The position numbers and the translations under genes were made by a program. A stretch of 64,000 nucleotides of DNA from Paulownia fortunei (taxonomy: Eukaryota > Streptophyta > Magnoliopsida > Lamiales > Paulowniaceae). Shown here piece by piece: positions 58,594 through 64,000 of this stretch. How positions within the stretch are numbered: the stretch's first letter is position 1; every line of letters starts with the position of its first letter. The notes under the pieces were generated by a model, which was given only the letters and a program-made list of their open reading frames with translations, ran no database searches and had not been told where the DNA came from. The DNA lies in contig CM033105.1 of NCBI GenBank assembly GCA_019321725.1, positions 14,893,632 to 14,957,631 on the forward strand, given 5' to 3'.

Positions 58594-58640
58594 ATAGTGG
58601 GAGGGCCAAGGGAATTCAAGCTAAGATAATGGTTTTTACT

Positions 58641-59665
58641 GCATGGTATTTTCATTATCATCGTTTCCTGCTGCTGAATTATCTTTTTTTTATTTATTTA
58701 CAGTTTGTCTTTCTTTTACTGCATTGGATCGAATCGATGAAATCCATGGTTGTGCTGTTAGAAGACTAGATCTGGTGACAACCCTTTTGAGTTTTCTCCA
58801 TCTTCCTTTTGGATCCATGAGATTTCTATTATATTATCTCATTTCATTGATCTTTTCTATGGGTTTCTTCTTTTCACAAATCCTTGATAAATATTTTATC
58901 AAGTCATGATTCTTTATTTTGTTTGGAGACAGTACAGGTTTCTTGAATTTGATATTTTACAGGATATGATAACCCGCATCCCCTCAACCACACACGAAGG
59001 ATAAGAAAGGATTAGTTTGCTATTTTGCTTTCAGATCTTTCAATTCACATAATACCAAAAAATTTTAAATGGAAGGAAGAAGGGTTCTTTTAGCAGCCAT
59101 GATTGGTGGGGACTGATATATTTTTCCCTGTTAATTATAGTCCATTGTACAGTTAATATTCTATTATGAGGTTTTTCATGTCCACAAGCAATATAGTACC
59201 TAGATCCATAATTCCATTTATTTTAATTCCACTCGTAGTAGGCAAAAGATGTAACTTTGTTTCATATGTGATAATTAATAGCCTAAATGAGGTATGGTAA
59301 TTTTCATTGATTTTTTAAAGGCTGTATTTTCATCGGAGGCATACTAAATTTACCGGTTCTATAATAATTTCAGTTATTGCAGTTTATTTATTTCACCATA
59401 ATGAAGCATAATACCTTTCAATAAATTCTCAATAATTTTTGGCTAGAATGTAGATGGACCACACAGTTTGCATAGCCTTTCTGAAATGCAACCACCCCAC
59501 AAAGCCATTTCTATAGATTAGGTAAACCATGTTTCTGAAAGAGGCTGAATTAAAATTGTGAGGTATGCTTTTACCACTGGTGATTTCACCTTGGGAAAGA
59601 AAAGAAAAAAACTAAGTCAAAATATTTGCAGAAGAAAACCAAACAAGTGCAAGAAAAGTAGGGTG
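58641..59665. other. downstream of MIR396, no recognised gene
   Basis: Moderately AT-rich. The hairpin CTTGATAAA-TAT-TTTATCAAG lies at 58883-58903. No domain in the open frames 58643-58909 or 59558-59812. Confidence 0.4.
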
Positions 59666-59682
59666 CCCCCCCCCCCCCCCCC
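59666..59682. repeat. C17 homopolymer
   Basis: Seventeen consecutive C, followed by a CCAACCACCACCCC-type C/A-rich stretch to about 59706. The minus strand is a G17 run, able to form quadruplex structures and prone to length change. Confidence 0.98.
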
Positions 59683-60055
59683 AACCACCACCCCACCAAC
59701 CACCACAAAGGTAAAAGACATTCTTGTAGCAAGAAACACAACAATGTTGTTTTGTCTTGTTAGGGCTGTAATGCCTCAAGATCAGATCCTGATGTTCCTG
59801 CCTCCTCTTTGATGGAACAGACAACAAGTTATACTTTAATAAAATATACAAATGCTCAAGGTGATTGGCCCAAATTCAAAGCCAGTCTGGAAGAGGATTA
59901 AATTAATGTAGCAAAACTTGATTATATATATATATATACTCAGTCCTGCTAATCTTCATAATGGAACCACATTATTGTAGTAAGTTTTTCTTTTTTTCAC
60001 TCCATTATTGTAGTATTCCTCCTTCAGTGTTCTGTAGTGCATGTGCTGCTATCTT

Positions 60056-60282
60056 TCTTCTTTTTGCTTCAATATTCTTTGATTTGCAGTGAGTTTTCTT
60101 GTTTTTCATTTTGTTCTTCTTGCCTTTAAGATTGTTTAGTAATTTGCAGTAAGTATTTCTCTTTTTGCTTTAGAGTTCTTTATTTGCTGTGAGTATTCTT
60201 CTTTGTGCTTTAAGACTATTTAAGTGCAGCAAAAATTCGTCTTTTCGCTTTAAGATTTGTTTGCTATAATCTGCTGCAGTTC
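60056..60282 (+). repeat. imperfect tandem repeat of 40-58 bp, five units
   Basis: Units begin near 60056, 60114, 60162, 60202 and 60242. They share TTCTTCTTTTTGCTTTAAGATT-like sequence and end in TTTGCAGTGAGT/TTTGCAGTAAGT-like sequence. The polypyrimidine tract plus CAG plus GTAAGT-like order resembles overlapping splice signals, though chance in T-rich DNA is possible. Confidence 0.7.
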
Positions 60283-62856
60283 TTTGATGCTACCTGCAAG
60301 ATTAATTTACTTAGTATTGTAGGTGATGCATTATGCACTCAATTCTTGGCCAACAATTTTCTCTTGAACTTGAAAATATTTCCATAAGATATTGCCAAAA
60401 TTAATGTATATTGTGTTCTTATTGGCTATGAATGGCCAGCTCCTGCTGAATATGAATATGAATATGAATATTAATATCAAAGTCAAACATATCCCAAGTG
60501 ATAAATGTCTTAAACCACCTTGCCTTTGATCAAGTCAAAAAGGTAAGCATTTATATGTCTGATGTGCAATGCATTTTTTCTGCTTTTGGCTCTATCTTTT
60601 AGTTGAAAAATTCATCCACCTTTGCTCTTTGTCCATTTATGGTGGAAAAAGAAACCATTAGAAAGTAGAAATTAAGAGACGGGGAAAAGTAATGATTTGA
60701 TCCAAGGCAGTCTTGTTCTTGATTTGGCTGTCTTTGATCAATTAATTAATCACAATTATTGCAAACACTCTATATACTCTTTTCAAAATTAATTCCTTTA
60801 TTAAGTATCATGATAGACTGTTTATCTTTGTTCTTCATGGTGTTATGTCGAATTCCATTTAATTTTGGGTGACATCACTTATTTTGATGCTTATGCAAAT
60901 TGGTTTCTTAAAATTTTCCGAGTCTTCCAAAGATGAAAGGGAGCCTTATTTATTTATTTTTTTTCCATTCTCAACAAAGATTTTTCATATCTACCATTGA
61001 TGGGCCACTACTTTCACATCAAACATATGTTTATAAAGATTTCATGGTTGAAGTTTTCTAATGATTAAATTTCTTCATCACAAGTTGAGAGGGATGAGTA
61101 GATGGCAATGACAACACGACGAACTCTTCCGTTCCATCTCACTGGGGACGGCATTATTGCCTCTCCATTGCCATTTTTCTCCTTTTTTACGGATGCTGCG
61201 CCTTACAGAGGTTTTCTCATCGGATTCATTTGTTTCGTACCATGTAAACTAACAACGGTGTGATGATGGACTATTTTCCTTCCAACAAATAAATACCTAT
61301 GTTCAAAGGAATCTAATTAACATTGTTGTTTACAACCACAAAGGGTTGGCCTTCAATGTACTGATGGCTTTTGAGCAGAAACTTTTATTGAGGTAGATAG
61401 TTTCTACTTGTTTATTTGGACAAGTGGTTTGATGTTGGACAGAGGAAAATGTACATCTGGTACCTGTATTTTTAACTTCCTCTTGAATGAATGGCAAATA
61501 GGTAGCATATTTGATTTATATTTTAAACTTAATTGAAGCCAACTGTCACATTTCACCAGTAAGTTCAATTCTTTCTACATTTTGTATACCCTAGATGATC
61601 ATGGCATTAACTTAAAAGAACAAGTTTTAAGCAACTTCAAGATATAAAAATTCAGTGGGTTAAAAATCTTGCATAATACGAACTTTTTTAGTTTGTTAAT
61701 CTGCTTATACTGAACCTAAAGTGTAAAGTTTGATAACATGTTTTGTAAAAATTATCTCTCATGCCGTAATTTCCTCTAAAATTTTGAATTTAACCGCCAA
61801 ATTTATGGCACATGCCGTTTTATCTAAAAAATTAACGATGGTACCAAAGTTCAAATGGAATATTAATATATGGGACTAAAATAATATTTTTTGGAAAGTT
61901 TGATACCAAATTTACAAACCCTTTATATTATGGGATTAAAAAGTAATTTTTTCGGCAGTTCCATAATGATCAGGCATCTTGACATTTTCATCTTGACTGC
62001 CAGAAGCCTGATTTTCATATCTCAGTTCCATAGTCAATTATATAGAATACTTTAATTTAGACCAACGATGTGAATATCTTTAAAGGTAAAAAAAAAAAAA
62101 AGATATGTGAAATGACTTGATAAGAAACAATTATTGCATTTTCCAGGGTTGGATTTGAGATGGATCTAAACACATACAAACCTGATATTTACACACTATT
62201 AATATCTGAATCTAGTGCTATTATATGATTAATTTTTTTACTAACTCAACTAACATAGACGTATAAAATTCTAATTTCATGTAGAAATTTGAAAAAAGAT
62301 AATAATTCCTCAAAATGCAAATGAATATTGTAATTGGTGAACGACAATTAAATTCAATCTACCTAATCATATAACTAAGTTAACTAAGACGATTTTGATT
62401 ATATCATAATTAATTATACATTGTAATAATATATTTGTTTTCTTTAAATATAATAAAAATATCAGATAGATCAACTATTTCTTTAATAAGTATAAAATTA
62501 AAATAATCAAATTGGTTGGGTATTTGTGCATGACATAACATTTTAATGCATGTTTCCACTTGGTTAAGGAAATATATTAGAAAACACTAAACATTTGATA
62601 TAAGTAGCATATAATAAATAATATTTTATTTTATTCTGATCCACATTTAAATATTAAATGGTAGTTGAATTAGACCCAAATGACATCCAAATAAAGTTTG
62701 ATCTTGTGCATTAACAGCCCAATATTGCAAAATAGTTTGCTTTCCTAAGTTATGAGAAAATATTTGTGAACTTGAATTTTTACTATATATAATTAGAGTT
62801 TTAAAGTCCCTTGGTAGTGCAAATACAATTAACTTTATCAAAAGAAACAGCGTAGT
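60283..62856. other. no recognisable gene; AT-rich
   Basis: Includes a (GAATAT)4 microsatellite at 60448-60473. A short inverted pair GATGGCAATG...CTCCATTGCCAT at 61101-61173 may be a minute hAT derivative. A14-type runs occur near 62088. Nothing coding recognised. Confidence 0.4.
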
Positions 62857-63020
62857 CACTACAAGAAAAAAAAAAATAGTGACAAAAGATTAAGTGACAT
62901 TATGAAGAATGCTACTAATTATATATATTAATAATAATAATTATTATTTTTTATAATAATTATTCTAACATGCTTAATAGTAACAAGAATTGTGTTTACA
63001 CTACAAGAAAAAAAAAATTA
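62857..63020. mobile_element. two CACTA-transposon-type ends in direct orientation
   Basis: CACTACAAGAAAAAAA occurs at 62857 and again at 63000. It equals the conserved CACTACAAGAAAA terminus of plant CACTA (En/Spm) elements, and the first copy is followed by TAGTGACAAAAGATT, a subterminal-style word. Matching opposite ends (TTCTTGTAGTG) were not seen in the window. Most likely remnants of two miniature CACTA derivatives. Confidence 0.6.
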
Positions 63021-63244
63021 TATTAGGTTAACATACATTCTCATGGATCAAATTCAAAGGATGATTTTGTCATTTTCATTTAAGACAATATTCACAAGTT
63101 GACATAATTTGCATGTCTAGTTAAGCAATTGTGCAGCTGCTATCTTGTGAATTTTTGCAAATATTCTAATCTTGTGTTCTATACATATAATTTATTTTGA
63201 TTATCTAATTTACGTTTGTTACGTTGTTGAATCTTTATCATGAA

Positions 63245-64000
63245 ATTTTGGGGTTGAATAGTATATAAATCATTTGCCAATATGTCAATATGAATTAAAC
63301 AATAATCTTTAAAAACGGAAAAAAATATATTCTTTATTAAAAAGTCAAAATCATCTAATATGCAACATAGGGATTGATATAATATTTTTTATTAATTCAT
63401 ATACATAAAAATAATTTTAAAACTTTTCTAATTTTACCGCATAATACTAAAAGGATGGTCCCTAAAGCAAATTCAGCAACCTTTGCTCCATTCCTTAGCC
63501 TCAGGTAATCTCTCCTCTACTAGCCAATATCTAATACCTATGAAGTATTGTTAAGCAAAAGTTTAATTGAAATAAAGAACATACCAGAATCATTCTAGTG
63601 AAATACAAAGTACTCCTTGCAATTCTTCCTCCAATGCCCTGTCTTGTTGCAATAGTGACACTTATCATCAGAACTAAGTTTTGGCTTGTTGACTTTACGT
63701 TTGCCTTTTAACGTCTTACCCTTAGAGAAAACCTTTCTTTTATTTTCTCTAATTTTTTAGAGTAAGATTGAGAAGAGAAGCTAACAAGCAGAATGGGCAT
63801 CTTTTTCATGGTGGATTCAGTCATTGTCAACATGTTAACCAATCAGCAAGGCTAGTCTACATCTTATACATATTGAAGTTCACAATGAATTGATCACATG
63901 ATATAGAAAATAATTACAAGATGAGATCACATAGAGTTCATTGTCCATAACGATTCAAAGGGACTCGAGTCTTGCTATGAGCCATATCATCTTTAGTCTA
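63245..64000 (-). pseudogene. copia G: gag and GAG-pre-integrase, reverse, cut by the window edge
   Basis: On the minus strand, 63740-63600 gives KPKLSSDDKCHYCNKTGHWRKNCKEYF with a complete CX2CX4HX4C zinc knuckle (63619-63660), the only intact knuckle among the copia copies here. To the right lies the STMKKMPILLVSFSSQS-type gag core. Leftward is protease-like VLDIG (about 63525) and GAG-pre-integrase sequence to about 63245 that parallels 17999-18130 of element D. Stops interrupt the protease. It is of the same family as B, C and D. Confidence 0.85.

Larger units (their letters stand above)
58482..58608 (+). ncRNA. MIR396: pre-miR396 stem-loop
   Basis: The two arms pair from GGCCC (58483-58487) with GGGCC (58603-58607), through the miRNA/star duplex, to GATCAC (58529-58534) with GTGAT (58555-58559), around a loop at about 58535-58554. 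Within the duplex 17 or more of 19 positions pair. The single C511/T579 mismatch and the bulged G at about 58590 are as expected for MIR396 hairpins. Dicer-like processing in the nucleus would release the duplex. Isoform: the mature end ...GAACTG makes it the miR396a type. Confidence 0.93.
58345..58640 (+). ncRNA. MIR396: MIR396 primary transcript, 5' part (3' end not determined)
   Basis: The Pol II transcript should contain a CT-repeat leader (58357-58382), a TA-repeat, and then the miR396 hairpin. The 3' end is not visible; MIR transcripts often extend several hundred bases, so the region to about 58910, with a 9-bp hairpin at 58883-58903, may be included. A 160-codon frame through the locus (58287-58769) crosses promoter, microsatellite and hairpin and shows no family resemblance, so it is not called as a CDS. 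This is the only clear host gene in the window, and it lies in transposon-poor surroundings. Confidence 0.8.

Noticed and set aside
58287..58769. 160-codon open frame over the MIR396 locus
   Set aside because: It starts upstream of the TATA box, passes through the CT/TA microsatellite and both hairpin arms, and shows no domain. The locus is explained by the microRNA.
58883..58903. 9-bp hairpin followed by T-rich DNA as a terminator
   Set aside because: Intrinsic terminators of this kind are bacterial. In a plant Pol II gene it has no such expected role.
59558..59851. Overlapping open frames around the C17 tract
   Set aside because: Proline/glycine runs come from the homopolymer and the adjoining CCA repeats; no domain is present on either strand.

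Overview
This is nuclear DNA from a flowering plant, very probably a eudicot. It is strongly AT-rich, dense in decayed Ty1/copia and Ty3/gypsy LTR retrotransposons, carries hAT-, Mutator- and CACTA-like non-autonomous ends, and contains a plant-specific microRNA gene (MIR396). No intact host protein-coding gene was found. Most long open frames are retroelement fragments, antisense shadows or microsatellite translations. The style of the copia gag and of a putative plant-transposon protein domain would fit an asterid such as a member of the Lamiales, but that is a weak inference.

Layout. Bases 1-3720: a decayed copia element (A) with readable protease, integrase, RT and RNase H and the start of its 3' LTR. 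Bases 4540-8344: a broken retroelement ORF split by a copia LTR. Bases 8345-26610: a nest of one copia family with LTRs of about 2.1-2.2 kb. It includes two reverse LTR ends, forward element B with its 3' LTR, reverse element D, and forward element C with its 3' LTR. D and C meet head to head near 21043. Bases 26610-35495: a reverse Ty3/gypsy element (E; gag, protease, tRNA-Asp-type PBS, 5' LTR) carrying a 2.87-kb solo-LTR-like insertion with a candidate TSD. Bases 35496-46200: further LTR fragments, another copia leader plus gag start, a near-perfect 73-bp inverted repeat, and a second copy of the 2.87-kb repeat. Bases 46200-63200 are mostly unique AT-rich DNA with small DNA-transposon derivatives, microsatellites and the MIR396 locus. 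Bases 63245-64000: the gag of another reverse copia element running off the window.

How the parts work together. The retroelement pieces are dead: stops, frameshifts, deletions of integrase or RT cores, and altered catalytic residues. They record repeated nested insertion. The one clearly functional-looking locus is MIR396, on the + strand. It has a CCAAT motif, a TATA box, a CT-rich leader and a hairpin with mature miR396 on the 5' arm and its star on the 3' arm. In plants miR396 represses growth-regulating factor (GRF) transcripts. All coordinates of LTR and MITE edges were read by eye and are approximate unless a terminal motif is quoted.
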